Source: Acanthochlamys bracteata (lineage: Eukaryota; Streptophyta; Magnoliopsida; Pandanales; Velloziaceae). From it: a stretch of DNA of 64,000 nt. Location: the NCBI GenBank assembly GCA_019914995.1, contig CM034130.1, forward strand, positions 3,658,001 to 3,722,000, written 5' to 3'. Positions 1-10,987 of the stretch are shown one piece after another. Both the position numbers and the translations under genes were made by a program. Numbering within the stretch: the first letter of the stretch is position 1; the number at the start of each line of letters is the position of its first letter. Below the pieces are notes generated by a model. It was given only the letters and a program-made list of their open reading frames with translations. It had not been told where the DNA came from and made no database searches.

Positions 1-300
1 TTGTTTGGTTGATCTAGAAGTAGAAGAAACTGTTATAATTTTCTCCAACTGTAGAGTTATACAAATATGGAGATTTTTCTGAAGGCATATTCTCTTACAC
101 ACTAGTTTATCGGCCATAATTTGGCTCTTTTGTAAGAATGTAGAAGAATATGATTGTAATCAAAGTGGAAACCTTGCAAAGCAATACTTGCAAACTTACC
201 AAATTGTATTGGATGGGCATCGCACTTTAATCATATGCACCTCTTTACTTTTGTTAGAAGTGAGTTACTATAGAAAGTAAGTTATGTAATACTGAAAGTG
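1..300 (+). repeat. Direct repeat copy A, partial gypsy gag
   Basis: This segment aligns by eye with 1712-2030. Both copies share the order TTGGTTGATCT, TTTTCTCCAA, GAGATTTTT or CAGATTTTT, GTTTATC.GCCATAAT, CAAA.TTA.CAAATT and GGATG.GCATC.CACT. The copies differ at many positions and by small indels, so the duplication is old. It begins at the window edge and may continue outside. Confidence 0.75.
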
Positions 301-1711
301 AATTTAATTTTTATATTTATTTATTATAGAAGTAAAACTTTTTATTTTAAAGTGAGTCATATTTATGATTTCTAGTTAATTTCTAATAACGAGTTAAAAT
401 AAAATTACAAATAGGTAATTCTAAATTTGATCAAATTAGACAAATAACAAAAAATCGTATCTAAGAACTAGATAGAAATGTTTTGTACAAAATTTTCATA
501 ATTATCATCATCTGTTATTATATTTAATTTAAACTAATAAATTAAAAATATAAGCAGTAGTGTAGGATCAGTTCCTAGAGTTCCTAGATTAAAATAATTG
601 TCTAACCGCTTAACAGTAAATTTCTTTCAATATAAATATATGCTCATGTTAGTACCCAACTAATGTAAGACTATTAGAGAGTGCTCTTGATCCAGTCCTA
701 GTAGCTAATTCGTTTTTTATTTAGACAATATCCTAGGCCTTTACGCTTCTAATCGGACCTACCAATCTTGCTAGTCTATATTTCACTTAGGCCCGCTAAA
801 TTCTTCATACTACTAACACGACCCCAACTTAATTTGGAGGCACAATATGTTATCATCATCTTAACAATCAATACATTGTTTCATTTTTTTTAGCCTCATA
901 CACTTTCTCTATTAATATCTCACAAAAGTGCAACCTTTAATAGTTTAATTTAAGTTAGGGTTAGTAATAATTTGTATGAAACATTTATCTGATATTCAGT
1001 AAACGGTAATCGTGCACTTGCGGTATAAGTTTGGATAAAATTTGTAAGTTCTTGTTAAGTGATTTTACCTGCACAAGTTTCTAGGGGCGTTGTCGAGAAC
1101 TGTTTTATTTGACTTCGATTTAGTCTAGCTTATTTTAGATTTAATTAGGTCATATGTGAATTTTCTTATTCACTTTGTATTTAGTTTAGAGCATATTTAG
1201 TTTTCACTTTTATAGTTGCACTATTGTATGATAACTCGATCTCAACCTTAAATAGTTCTCGAATTTGATGTTGAACTTGAAATAGGAGATATGAGAATCA
1301 CGTGCTAGTGCAAAAATAGGTTGAACAATATAATTAAAGAAATGCTTATTGTACCGAATGAAATAACGGGAGATATTGACATCCCTATAATTCATGTAAC
1401 TTTCTCTAATATAGTCCTTTTTTATGCTGATGGTAATTATGAATTGGAAGCTCTCACTTTAATATATGATTTTGAGCATGCATTTGACGAATGAGGTTAT
1501 TAAGGAACATCTTCAAAGTATAAAGTATAAAGTGAAGATATGGCTGCAATTACTTAAATCTGAATCACTCAATAGTTGGACAAAAATTAAAAACAAATTT
1601 TTATAAAATTTCTTTTTAACTCAAATAAATGATGCATTAATAAATAAAATCATGCAATTTATACAGCAATTAGGTGAATTTTTTTCTGAAGCATAGAAAT
1701 GAATTAATATA

Positions 1712-2030
1712 TGTTGCTTGGTTGATCTGAAAGTTAAAAAAAAATGTTATATTTTCTCCAAATGAGGAGTTGTAGCAATATGCAGATTTTTTTCGAGGCT
1801 GATTCTCTTGCACGCGAGTTTATCAGCCATAATTTTCAGCTCTTTCGTTAGAATGTAAAAGATATATGATGGTCATCAAAGTGAAATCCTTGAAAAGCAA
1901 TATTTATGCAAACTTATCAAATTATATTGGATGAGCATCTCACTCTAATCCAATGAGTCTTTTTACTTTTGTTGGAATGAATTAGGAAAAGTAAGTTATG
2001 TAAAAAATAATTATTGAAAATGAGCTTACT
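1712..2030 (+). repeat. Direct repeat copy B, partial gypsy gag
   Basis: This is the second copy of the segment at 1-300, in the same orientation and offset by about 1.7 kb. It continues the gag-like reading that starts near 1500. The two copies together suggest either two fragments of one retrotransposon family or a local duplication inside one decayed element. Confidence 0.75.
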
Positions 2031-2039
2031 TTTTGTGGT

Positions 2040-2500
2040 TATTGTCATTTAAAAGTAGAATTTAATTTTAGAATATTATTGTTGAAAGTGGAATTTGAAA
2101 ATGAGTTACCAAAATAATATTTTGAAGTAAACATAAAATGCTTTTTGGAAAACAGTTTTTTGCTGGCAAAAACGAAGCACGACTCGTAAAGAAATTTCTC
2201 AATACTGCTGGGCCGCTTTTTGTTTTGTTAGTCCGGATTTAGTTGGCTTTTGAGAGTATTTTGAAAATGGAATATTTCTAAAACAAGAGATATATTTGTT
2301 TTTTAAAATAAGTTTTATTTTTTTATCTAAAAAAATAAAAATAAAAAATAAAAAATTTTATTATATAAAATTTTATTATATTTTAAATTTTAAAATAATT
2401 TTTAAATATTTATAAAAATATATTAAAAAATATAAAATAAAAATTTAATTATATTTAGTCTCTGCTTCTTCATAATCCTCCAGACCCACACAAACATCAA
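2040..2500. other. AT-rich spacer, no gene seen
   Basis: Very AT-rich sequence with A and T runs and no convincing coding frame. The stretch 2290-2450 is almost pure A/T and resembles the interior of small inverted-repeat elements seen elsewhere in the window. Confidence 0.6.
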
Positions 2501-2504
2501 GTCT

Positions 2505-2672
2505 CTCGTATTTTGTTTCATTCACTGTTACTTTTTCAACATATAAACATATATGTTGTACAAACATCAATTCAACATATAAACATCAACTCATTTGTTT
2601 CATTCACTGTTCTCTTGTATTTTGTTTCATTCACTGTTCTCTTGTATTTTGTTTCGTTCACTGTTCTCTTTT
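2505..2672 (+). repeat. Short tandem repeat, about 26-bp unit
   Basis: A unit close to TATTTTGTTTCATTCACTG, preceded by TTCTCTTG, occurs four times. The last three copies are nearly contiguous. The first two are separated by a second small repeat built on TTCAACATATAAACAT. An open frame through this block is a by-product of the repeat and is not called as a gene. Confidence 0.8.
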
Positions 2673-3064
2673 CAACATATAAATATAGATGTGTGATGTG
2701 GTTCGTCTTCCCCAACGTTCTTTCTGCACCTACACCTATCTACAAGTTTCCGGAATAAATATTTGCTTTTCAATATGATTACTAGGACTCCTAACATGTA
2801 GATCATAGCATAGTTTTCCTGTAGGAATTCATTATAAAAATCATCCATGTCAAATCCATAACATCAACAACAAACAATCGCATATATTTAGTAATAACAT
2901 TAATAATATTGATGATTCAAACAAAATCAACCAACTATAGGATCACTATTTTTACCAAAAACCATCTTTTATTCTTAGCAGTATAAAATTTAACTCAAGC
3001 ATTTAGGTAGTACGTGAAATTAAACAGCTTCAAAGCCCTCTTCCTTCACCAGTTGCGGCAACTC

Positions 3065-3455
3065 TCATGCACCTGTCGCAGTGAAAACATACAGTTAACA
3101 TTAAAACTGTGTATTAAAAAAATCTCACTTGTTCATGAATGAAGAATAGATAGAGAAAAGGGAGGAAGTTATTATTACTGCAGGAGAGCTGGGGAAGTTT
3201 GCAAGTTCCTGGAAGGCGGGAGATAATATTGAGAGTGGCACAGAGGCAGTTACGATTAACGGCGCTGAGGGCGGCGCAGCATTGCGCGCTAGGTGGTCCG
3301 TTGTTTGCTCCGGGCACAACGTAAGGTGCGCACTGCATGAGACCGCCTAGTTCAGTCGAGCAGTTCTGCTGCGCTGTTGCAGTCCCAGCTAATGCAATCA
3401 TCAGAGCTACTACTACTACTGCTGCCATGACGAAGCTTGACTTCATTGCTTGCAT
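3065..3455 (-). CDS. Lipid-transfer-like protein of the 8-cysteine (LTP/2S albumin) family
   Basis: Two exons on the minus strand: 3455-3179 and 3072-3065, joined across a 106-bp GT-AG intron, giving 94 aa. Residues 1-28 form a hydrophobic signal peptide ending TATAQQ. The mature part has the full eight-cysteine pattern C, C, CC, C-x-C, C, C: NCSTE, LMQCAP, QCCAA, NCLCAT, GTCKL, LSC. By family knowledge these small disulfide-bonded proteins bind lipids in a hydrophobic cavity in the cell wall or extracellular space; the cysteine spacing and the CAPYVVPG motif fit the LTP-like group rather than classic type 1 LTPs. The second exon adds only two residues after the last cysteine (...SCSA-stop). 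An internal ATG at 3446 is a possible alternative start. The exact ligand is unknown. Confidence 0.88.
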
Positions 3456-3890
3456 TTCCTGATTGGAACTTTATCTTGTGCTTGTTTTTATAATTTTGGC
3501 TTCAGCTAACAGATCTAGTTGGTGATGATTTATAGAGGAATACTGATGCAAATGGTAACGGAGAGAATTGATTTTGCATGATTAACCAAACCTGAAACAA
3601 GTTCAGCTTCAAGATGTGAATCACCGAATTAATCTGTTCATGACATTTGGATTTTCTCATGCTTCTCTTGTTGAACAAAGTTACTATATTTGAAATTGTT
3701 AATTATACTTGGAAGCATGCTACACAATGCGCTCTTTTATTTGCTTTTCGAAAAAAATGAAAGAGAACGTGTTGGGTTTTCAATATTGATTATTTGGGAT
3801 TTATTAGATTCTTTATTTAAAAGTTTTTCTGATAAAATTGAGTGTTAAATATAGATAATATCGAATTTAATGTTCTTGGGTGAAGAGTTA
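3456..3890. other. Upstream flank of the lipid-transfer-like gene
   Basis: Non-coding flank that should hold the promoter of the minus-strand gene ending at 3455. No TATA box or other element could be placed with confidence. Confidence 0.5.
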
Positions 3891-4149
3891 GAGCGTGTTT
3901 ATCAACACCCCAAACTCCACTTCCCTCAAACTCAAATTTTATATAAATATATATAAAAATTAAAATAATTTTTTTTATCAATAAAATTTTTTAAAAATTC
4001 AAATTTAACACTTATTATAAATATATAATTAATATAAAATTTTATTTTTTATTAAATATTTTTAATTTTAATTATATTTTTTAAATTTATTTTCTAAAAA
4101 CTTCACTTCATTCAAAACTCCACTCCCACCTCCCTTGGTAAACACGCCC
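3891..4149. mobile_element. PIF/Harbinger-type (Tourist-like) MITE
   Basis: A 259-bp element. The left end GAGCGTGTTTATCAA matches the reverse complement of the right end, GGGCGTGTTTACCAA, at 13 of 15 positions. The inner parts also pair: CCCCAAACTCCACTTCCC on the left, and a similar AAAACTCCACTCCCACCTCCC stretch near the right end. It is flanked by identical TTA target-site duplications at 3888-3890 and 4150-4152, the size and sequence expected of PIF/Harbinger insertions. The interior is AT-rich and encodes nothing. Confidence 0.82.
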
Positions 4150-4152
4150 TTA

Positions 4153-5091
4153 ATGGCTGTTACTAGAATAAAGTACTCATGCAACTAAGTTAGAAACAAA
4201 CCCCAAGAACAACTCTTAATTCTAATTTCTAGGACACCATTTGCATTAATTTATTTGTAGTTTTGTTTTCCAATATAAATCTAGCTTTGTTCCTCAAAAA
4301 CTTTTTGAAAGGAAAAATAAAAAGAAAGAAACTCTATCACTGAAAATGTTGAAACACGTTCAAGGTTTCTCTATGTTCTGCTCTTTTCTTTCATGTATTT
4401 ATTTGGAAAAAATTTTCAAGTATTTAATCATCTTTATTTTAGTCATTTCATAATTTAATATAATTTTATATAGTATTATAAAAAATTTTATATTTTTTGA
4501 AAATCTAAATAAATTATAAGTGATAGAATCTTTATATAAATTTGCTTCTCAAAAAATTTACAGATTTAAAAGAAAAAGTTCTCTTATTTTAAGTAAACCA
4601 AACGACCTATAGTCTGATTTTTTTATGGTTAATTCTCTATGTTCTGGTCAACTATGTCATAGTAATAATAATGCAAATGTGACTATTGAGCTTCTCCTTT
4701 TGAAATGATCTTTGGAATTTGAATTAAGAAAATTAAACTTATAGCTCACTTTGGAAATGAAGATTCAAAGAATGATTATACACAACAATCATAAGAAGAC
4801 AACATTAACCAATTTCAACTTATTGAGCAGTTATTTCATTAACATTTTAACAAGTTTATCCATTACATTGTAACATTATAACTCCTATGAAATAATACCA
4901 AAAATATTTTTAAAAATTAATCAAAACATGATTTTCTCCACCAGGTACCTAACTGATTGATTAACGTCCATGCCTTTCCAAACAGAACCTTAGTGACTTT
5001 AATAACTTAACGGAACAGCTTCATACAAGCTGCAACCCAAAACTGGAGCACAGTGTTTTGGTCGACTTAAAAATGAAGTGGTGCCATTGGA
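4153..5091. other. Intergenic spacer, no gene seen
   Basis: AT-rich DNA between the MITE and the 3' end of the methyltransferase gene. Bases 4410-4600 resemble a degraded AT-rich MITE. The last 150 bases before 5092 are probably the 3' UTR of the minus-strand methyltransferase gene. Confidence 0.5.
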
Positions 5092-7834
5092 CTAGTCCTG
5101 CCGGTTCTTCGCATCGGCAGCAGTCCAGTAAGTCTTGGCTACTAAAAGCAGCTTTTCTCTTTGGTGTGGTCCGTCTTCATGGTCGACAATCTGACTGTTC
5201 CATTTCATACCGTCGGTGATGCTCTTGATCTTTACCAGAACGTCGACGTCGTCCCGGAAGATTACGGTGCCTTCCGGCCGTAGGATTCTGTCCATCTCTA
5301 GTAGTATGTATTCTGCATCACACCTGTTTGATACATCACCAAGTATGTTATAATGTTAGCCTACCACAAATTGGCTAGCAGAGAAGCTAAAAATGAATGT
5401 GAAGTCTTTAGGTTGATGTGTTTATACATAATACATGAATTGGATTGGATAACTATCTTGTAGGAAAAACAAATTTTTACCTGTCCTGGTAAAGACTGAA
5501 GACATTGTCAGCATGGAGGAGATCATAAGTTCTTGGATATGTTGACATTGCTTCACACCTACAGAGATATCAAACAAATCTAGTCGAAAGAAAAAAAAAA
5601 CAAAAAAATGACCGACTAATTATAGTGAGTGCAGCAGTGTTGAGACTTTAATTACCAGTCCTGGTATGTTCCAATGAGGCCTCTTTCATAGATCACTCCA
5701 AGAGTATCAACCTTGGCTGCCGTCGGCATAACATTCATAACCCAAACTGGATCTCCGATCAATGCAGTAGCGAACCCTCCGAGTCCGGCGTTCATGTCAA
5801 GCAAATTCCGGTACCTTCCCTTCTGTCCTAACTGATTGATTACAGTTTTATAGTAATCAAGCCTCCGTTTCCACAGCTCCATGTCTTTGTAAAATGTCTC
5901 CGCCGTAACGCCATCGATGCTCCCCGAAGCAATCCTCGGCGGTACAGCCCAACTTCTCTCCGGCCATTTCTTCAATTCTCCACCTGCTACTTCTTCCGGA
6001 GATGAAACTTCCGGTAACGGAGTCGCACATGTTTCCAACTTGGTATACCATGCGGAGTCCGGGTTACGTTCAGCAGAACACATGTTCGAAGTTTCTTGCT
6101 GCTGCTTGCAGCTTACGTGGTTGATCGGTTTCTGCCAGACGGCAAGGTCGCCTTTCTCGCGGATTTTAGTCCAGCAGAGGCTACGGGCAACGGATTCAAT
6201 CGCAGATTGCTCGGTACTCAAGTCTTCCTTTGTCCTCTGCCAACCTTTCCAATGTGTTTTCCAGTTGATCGGTGGACCGGATAATATCCAGTACCCACCT
6301 GGACGGAGAATCCTATCCACTTCCATCAAGTACTGACCATCTAGAGAAATCACACGCACATGCAAATTGTCAAAATATAGTACATATTCCGAATCGATCT
6401 TTCATGTAACAGTTCATGCTTTTGGATTGTTACCGAATTTGTGCCAGGGAATAAGGCAGCGAGAACAATGAGCCATGTCAAAGGCACGGGACGGATATGG
6501 TAGCCGGTTCGACGCCAAAACTCCGATCATAGCCGGAACGCCGCGTTCCAATGCAAATTGGACTTGTGCTTCGTGTGTGTCCCTTGGTGCAAATGACATC
6601 GCTAGTATGTTTCTTGATAGCAAGTACGCTCCCCAGCTTGCAACCTTTCAAATTATTACAATAAAAAGTTAGCTATTTATTCACGCAACAGTAAAATATT
6701 TGGCAAAGGGCTTTCGAAGTAGTGAGGCTTGTTTAAGCCAAAATGGATTCGTTGAACTGGAGACCGAATGATTTAAACACAAGAAGACAAACAAAAGCTT
6801 TCCCTTTCTTTTTTTGTTTTGTTATTTTTTTATTTTTATTTTTTTTTGTTTTTGCTTTTCAGAACCCAGACTGTTCACGAAAAGGCTTGTATCGAGAATG
6901 TCGGTAAAAGAAAACCTTCTTCTTCACTGATTCTCAGAAGCAGATTCATTTATTCATTCATGGCTTTGTTTTCATGAAACAAATCGAAACTATGCAAAAT
7001 ACTTGACTGAAGTTTACCAAAATTTTTTGTTAACATGTGAAGGAAATTCATTGTTTCAGGATTCAGAGTCTGGAAAGAAATTAAACTTACTCCGCATCCA
7101 GTATCAACAGCAGTGCGGATAGATCCATCTGAGATAGGAATAAGCTTCGCCATGTCATCTATATACGCATCGGCGCCGCGCGGAAACATGGTGCCACCTC
7201 CGGGGAACCTAAACTTGTCTTCATCAACTCGGATCCAGTTCTGCACCGCCTTCTCAACGCTGAGCTCTTTATGTGGAACGTTGGCGAACCACGAGACTTC
7301 CCTACTCATTGGCCACGGGAACGGAAACTTGTAACCCGGTGGAGCTGGTATAAGACATTTCAAAAGCTCATGTTTCGCCGGACAGTGGCGCTCTCTATAT
7401 ATCAGTTTGTCTCTAGGAAACTTCAAAGATCTGTCTCTGTCTTCGCATGGAGTGTACTCGCTGTACTTTATATCGCAGGTTGGAAACTGGCGAGGTTTAG
7501 CTGCTGCCGAGTCGGTAGTGTGGATGGAATCTTCGGCTGTGTGGTGTGCCGAGAAATCTAACATAGAAGCCGAACCACTGCTACCACTAGTAGTGCTACT
7601 GCTGTTGTCAGTAGGGATGCATGATGAAGCAGAAGAAGAAAGGATTTTGTTTGAAAGAGAGGGAGAAGAAAAGGCGGCACCGGGACCGGCGGTTCTGTTT
7701 TGCCAAAAGCCAAGAAGGTACGCTGCGGAACAGAGAGAGCCTACGAGTATGACGGTGAGCAAGTTGGCGCGTTTCAAGTTTGGTTGGTATAGTTTGAATA
7801 GGCTTGAAGCAGAAGCGGTGGAACCATTCGCCAT
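5092..7834 (-). CDS. Putative Golgi methyltransferase, PMT15-like (DUF248 family)
   Basis: Five exons on the minus strand, all GT-AG: 7834-7091, 6644-6434, 6340-5656, 5558-5481, 5323-5092. Together they make 1950 nt, 649 aa. A short N-terminal tail is followed by one membrane segment (about residues 24-43, [11 protein letters not shown]...AAYLLGFW), giving type II topology. A spacer leads to the conserved YTPCED region, a first SAM-binding motif ([15 protein letters not shown], spanning the exon 1/2 join) and a second methyltransferase-like half with [15 protein letters not shown]. The C-terminus [12 protein letters not shown] is typical. The family (QUASIMODO2/PMT) acts in the Golgi on cell-wall pectin, probably methylating homogalacturonan; the precise substrate of this member is inferred. 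The N-terminal [12 protein letters not shown] is why PMT15-like is favoured. MANGST at 7834 was chosen; MKEKT at 7849 is in frame and also possible. Confidence 0.93.
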
Positions 7835-8060
7835 GGTTTTTTCTTTCATTCTTCTTCTTGATCGAAGAAGAAGATGAAAGAAAAAAGAAGGGAGAAGAGA
7901 GTGGCTGTGAATTTGATGATGTGATCGGTAGATGTGTATATACTGGAGGGAATCGATAATAATTAATAAGAAAAGAGTTGGGAAGTTAAGAAGAAGAAGA
8001 AGAAGAAGAAGAAAGAAGAAGCACAGCGGGAGGGAGGGAGGGACTGGGGATAACATGATT
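7835..8060 (-). promoter_or_regulatory. Probable 5' UTR of the methyltransferase gene with GAA/TTC repeats
   Basis: The strand upstream of the start is pyrimidine-rich in the sense direction, with a (TTC)n microsatellite at about 7988-8015 and a CT-rich tract, common in plant 5' UTRs. The frame stays open to an ATG at 8056, but that extension is Leu/Phe/Ser low complexity and is not expected in the family. Confidence 0.45.
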
Positions 8061-8630
8061 ATGGAAACAATTACGGGAATAGAAATAGATTAATTATTAT
8101 TAGAGAAAGCCTTGTGCGGCATTGCGTGGTGATTTGGGATTACAGTTTTTTATAAAAGTTTTTAAAAGATAAATTTGTTATTTTTGGATTAAAAAAATAT
8201 ATAATACTTTTTTAAAAAGAAATGAAATAATAAGACATAAATAATATCAAACATTTTTTTATATGTATATCTTTACTTGTTAAGTTCATTTTGGGATCGG
8301 ATTCTTACGTGTTTACAGAAAAAGGTTGCAAGAGTTCTTCATAACATGTAAGCACGCAAAACAATTTGGCATTCCTACTTAAGATCAACGAAACAATTTC
8401 ATATTATGCACGCCATCTACTAGTTTTAACTAGTTAAGTGGGATACGAATAAATACATTCAAAATTTAAATACCCTTATGATATTAGTGGTCCCTATTAT
8501 TAGATTTTCATAGTGAAAGATAAACCAGTTCATCATTAATAAGTATATCTGGCTGGTATGTTCAAAATTATTTATAATATAATTCTATTTTAAATAATAA
8601 ATATTTAAAAATATTTTTAAAAAAAAATAT
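8061..8630. other. Intergenic spacer upstream of the methyltransferase gene
   Basis: AT-rich, no coding frame supported. It should include the distal promoter of the divergent minus-strand gene; no specific element was recognised. Confidence 0.5.
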
Positions 8631-8634
8631 ATAT

Positions 8635-8910
8635 ATATAGAGGATATAAATATATGTCATCTTAAAGAGATATGTGTGCATATATCGGTCAAAAGTGGCT
8701 GACGAAATCTATAAATTTAATTTTTATCATTAGATATAAAGAATTATGAGTGGAGAACATGTTATTAAATTTTAGCTCAATCGAAATACGAACCGACCTC
8801 CATCGAAACTCTTGATCAAAGTGATACAAAAATAAAAGATATATTTTTTATCAAATTTAAATAAAAAGTTAAATTTGATCTGTAAAAAATACTACGATTT
8901 TGATGGCAAT
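8635..8910. mobile_element. Partial foldback element of the TA-flanked family
   Basis: It begins after a TA run (8628-8640) and contains the family signature in order: GAATTATGAGT, TTAAATTTTAGCTCAATCGAA, ACGAACCGACCTCCATCGAA and CTTGATCAAAGTGAT. The same order appears in the left arms at 9893-10075 and 32389-32580. No matching right arm follows, so this looks like a broken copy. Confidence 0.55.
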
Positions 8911-9869
8911 ACGAAGACTTATTATTTTTCTTTATTAGAAGGCACAGAAAAAACAAATTAATCAAATAGATATAGAAAAGTAAAAAAAATATTTCAAATA
9001 ATAAATTTCAAAATAAATTCTTTGTTTTGAAATAATCTTATTATATTTCTTACAATTTAACATACTTAACAATATAAAAAATAAAAAATAATTAATAATA
9101 AATATTTACAAATGAAATATAATAAATTTATTTTTTTATATTATCACATCTAAACACAATATCTAAACTACATATTATTTTTCAATATAAAGCCACTAAT
9201 AATTATTTTTGTATCAAATATATCACAAATTTAAAATTTTTTTATTGAATTCAATCCGATTTAATCCGGACAAACGATCGAGTTAAAGCGATTCGGAGCA
9301 GATCGGAATAGGTCGGTTGCATAAATAGTTTATTATTAACTCGGACAGATTTACGCTCTTATTGACGTGTTTCGGATCATCCAAACGGATCGATCCGATT
9401 TTTACAACTATGATTTAAACATTAGTACTAATTTTATTTGTATTTTCATATGTTTTAAAAGATAGTATATCTTTCCTATATCTGATACTCCGTGCATGTT
9501 GCATCACAAACCGTTGACTACCAAATTGATTTTTTATGCAATCAACTAAATTGGCACTTTTCAAAGTCTGAAAAGACAAAAAAATCAAACAACACTTCTT
9601 TTTTGCAAAATAAATTTGATAATTAGTAATTAGAATCGAAGTTTGGACGCTTTACATGTTACTAGCATTAGATCCAATAAATATTCTTTTGAGGGTACAA
9701 TAATAAATACCATACTTGCGTAAGAAGTACAAGAACTAATTATTCAATGTAAAGTCTAAAAGAAATTCTTAACGGTATGCTTGCAAAAACTGCAACTCCT
9801 CGATCAGCGACAAATTAATCAAAAGACTTTAAATCAATATATAAATAAATAAATTAATAAATTAATAAA
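8911..9869. other. Intergenic spacer with a GATC/CCGATT-rich patch
   Basis: No gene seen. Bases 9245-9420 differ from their AT-rich surroundings and contain repeated CGGATC, CCGATT and TCGGA words. A similar patch lies at 61840-61980. Both may be fragments of one unidentified repeat family. Confidence 0.4.
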
Positions 9870-9892
9870 TAATATATATATATATATATACA

Positions 9893-10280
9893 TGGATACT
9901 TCTTGTTTAATGGTACTTTCGGACACTCCCTTATCGATTTATGGCCGAAGTGATCTCCCAATCCAATCTCTACCGTTGAATATGAATAATTATGAGTTAA
10001 AAATTTATCCATAAAATTTTAGCTTAATCGAACTACGAATTCATCTCCATCCGATCCTTTGATCAAGACAACAGAAAGTAAAAAAATTTAAAAATATATA
10101 TATTGTATCATTTCTGCCATCTTAATTAAGTGATCGGTAGAAGTGATTCGTGGTCCGATTGAGCTGAAATTTTATGGGTAGGTTTCTAACTCATAGTTTT
10201 ACATATCCAAAGTTAGAAATTGAATTTGGAAATCATTCCAATCATAAATCGAGAAGGAAGTGCCACACATCGACCCATAT
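9893..10280. mobile_element. Foldback (inverted-repeat) element, TA-flanked, copy 1
   Basis: Bordered on the left by a TA microsatellite (9870-9892). The left arm (about 9908-10080) and the right arm (about 10135-10270) are imperfect reverse complements. The left reads CCGTTGAATATG, TATGAGTTA, AAATTTTAGCTTAATCGAA and GAATTCATCTCCATCC; the right carries the mirror GGTCCGATTGAGCTGAAATTTTA, AACTCATAG and TACATATCC. The loop contains a short AT stretch. No coding capacity. A related copy is at 32389-32779. Confidence 0.78.
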
Positions 10281-10284
10281 AAAT

Positions 10285-10560
10285 TGCATAGAGTGCTCAC
10301 AATTTAATTGGTGATCATAGATCGTCCTCCATCCGACATTTTTTTATCAAGATGACAAAAGAAATTGACAAATATTGCAAAATATAAGTTTTTTTTGGTC
10401 ATCTTGATGAAGAGAACAAATGAAGATCAATTCGTGATTCGATTGAGATTAAATATTATATGCATATTCAAAATTCATAGATTTTCATATCTAAAGGTAG
10501 AATTAAATTTTGAGCTTTGTATACAACTTATATGGACCGATGCGCGCTAATGTGGAAATG
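10285..10560. mobile_element. Foldback element, degraded copy 2
   Basis: The arms are shorter than in copy 1. The left part has TCGTCCTCCATCCGACA and TTATCAAGATGAC; the right part has GTCATCTTGATGAAG and AATTCGTGATTCGATTGAG, its diverged reverse complement. It lies between copy 1 and a TA run at 10562-10581. Confidence 0.55.
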
Positions 10561-10581
10561 TACATATATATATATATATAT

Positions 10582-10970
10582 GGATAAAGACACTCTCTCC
10601 TATAAAAGCACTTTCGTGCACTTCACGGTAATTTTTCGAACTGAAAACTTTCGAATTCAATCTTCATGCTGACAAAATTTTAATCAATCGGAATACAAAT
10701 TGACTTCCATCCGTCAACTCAATCAAAATGAAATAAATAGTAAAACTTGATATAACATATATATTTCTATTTTGTGTTATCTTGATCAACTAACTAGATG
10801 AAAGTCAATCCGTAATTCGATCGAGTTAAAATTTTGTCAGTATGTTTTTGATTCATAATTTTTTATATCTAACAGTAAATATTAGATTTAAAAGTCTCCG
10901 CAACGAAAAATGTCAATGAAGTGCGCGGGAGTGCCTTTAGAAAAAAAAGTGTCTCTATTCCTCCCATATA
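10582..10970. mobile_element. Foldback element, TA-flanked, copy 3
   Basis: Flanked by TA runs at 10562-10581 and 10967-10987. The left arm has AAATTTTAATCAATCGGAA, ACAAATTGACTTCCATCCG and CAATCAAAATGA; the right arm has the mirror words TTATCTTGATCAAC, GATGAAAGTCAATCCGTAATTCG and GAGTTAAAATTTTGTC. The right-hand TA run is where the Mutator-like element begins. Confidence 0.7.
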
Positions 10971-10987
10971 TATATATATATATATAT

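Larger units (their letters stand above)
1..2040 (+). mobile_element. Decayed Ty3/gypsy retrotransposon fragments (gag region)
   Basis: Degenerate plus-strand gag-like reading is visible. Around 1535-1610 the frame reads VKIWLQLLKSESLNSW and then KNKFL-stop-NFF, which fits the retrotransposon gag pattern of plant Athila/Tat-type gypsy elements (W..L...S...W....KFL.KFF). At 1060-1100 the text 'GCACAAGTTTCTAGGGGCG' resembles the leader and primer-binding region of such elements, just downstream of a 5' LTR. Stops and frameshifts are frequent and no intact ORF remains. LTR borders could not be placed. The family name is an inference from these short matches. Confidence 0.5.

Noticed and set aside
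2513..2758. 81-codon plus-strand frame
   Set aside because: The peptide simply repeats FVSFTVLLY from the short tandem repeat.
5917..6336. 139-codon plus-strand frame
   Set aside because: Antisense shadow of methyltransferase exon 3.
7835..8056. N-terminal extension of the methyltransferase frame to an ATG at 8056
   Set aside because: The extra residues are Leu/Phe/Ser low complexity from a CT-rich 5' UTR, and family members start shortly before the membrane anchor.
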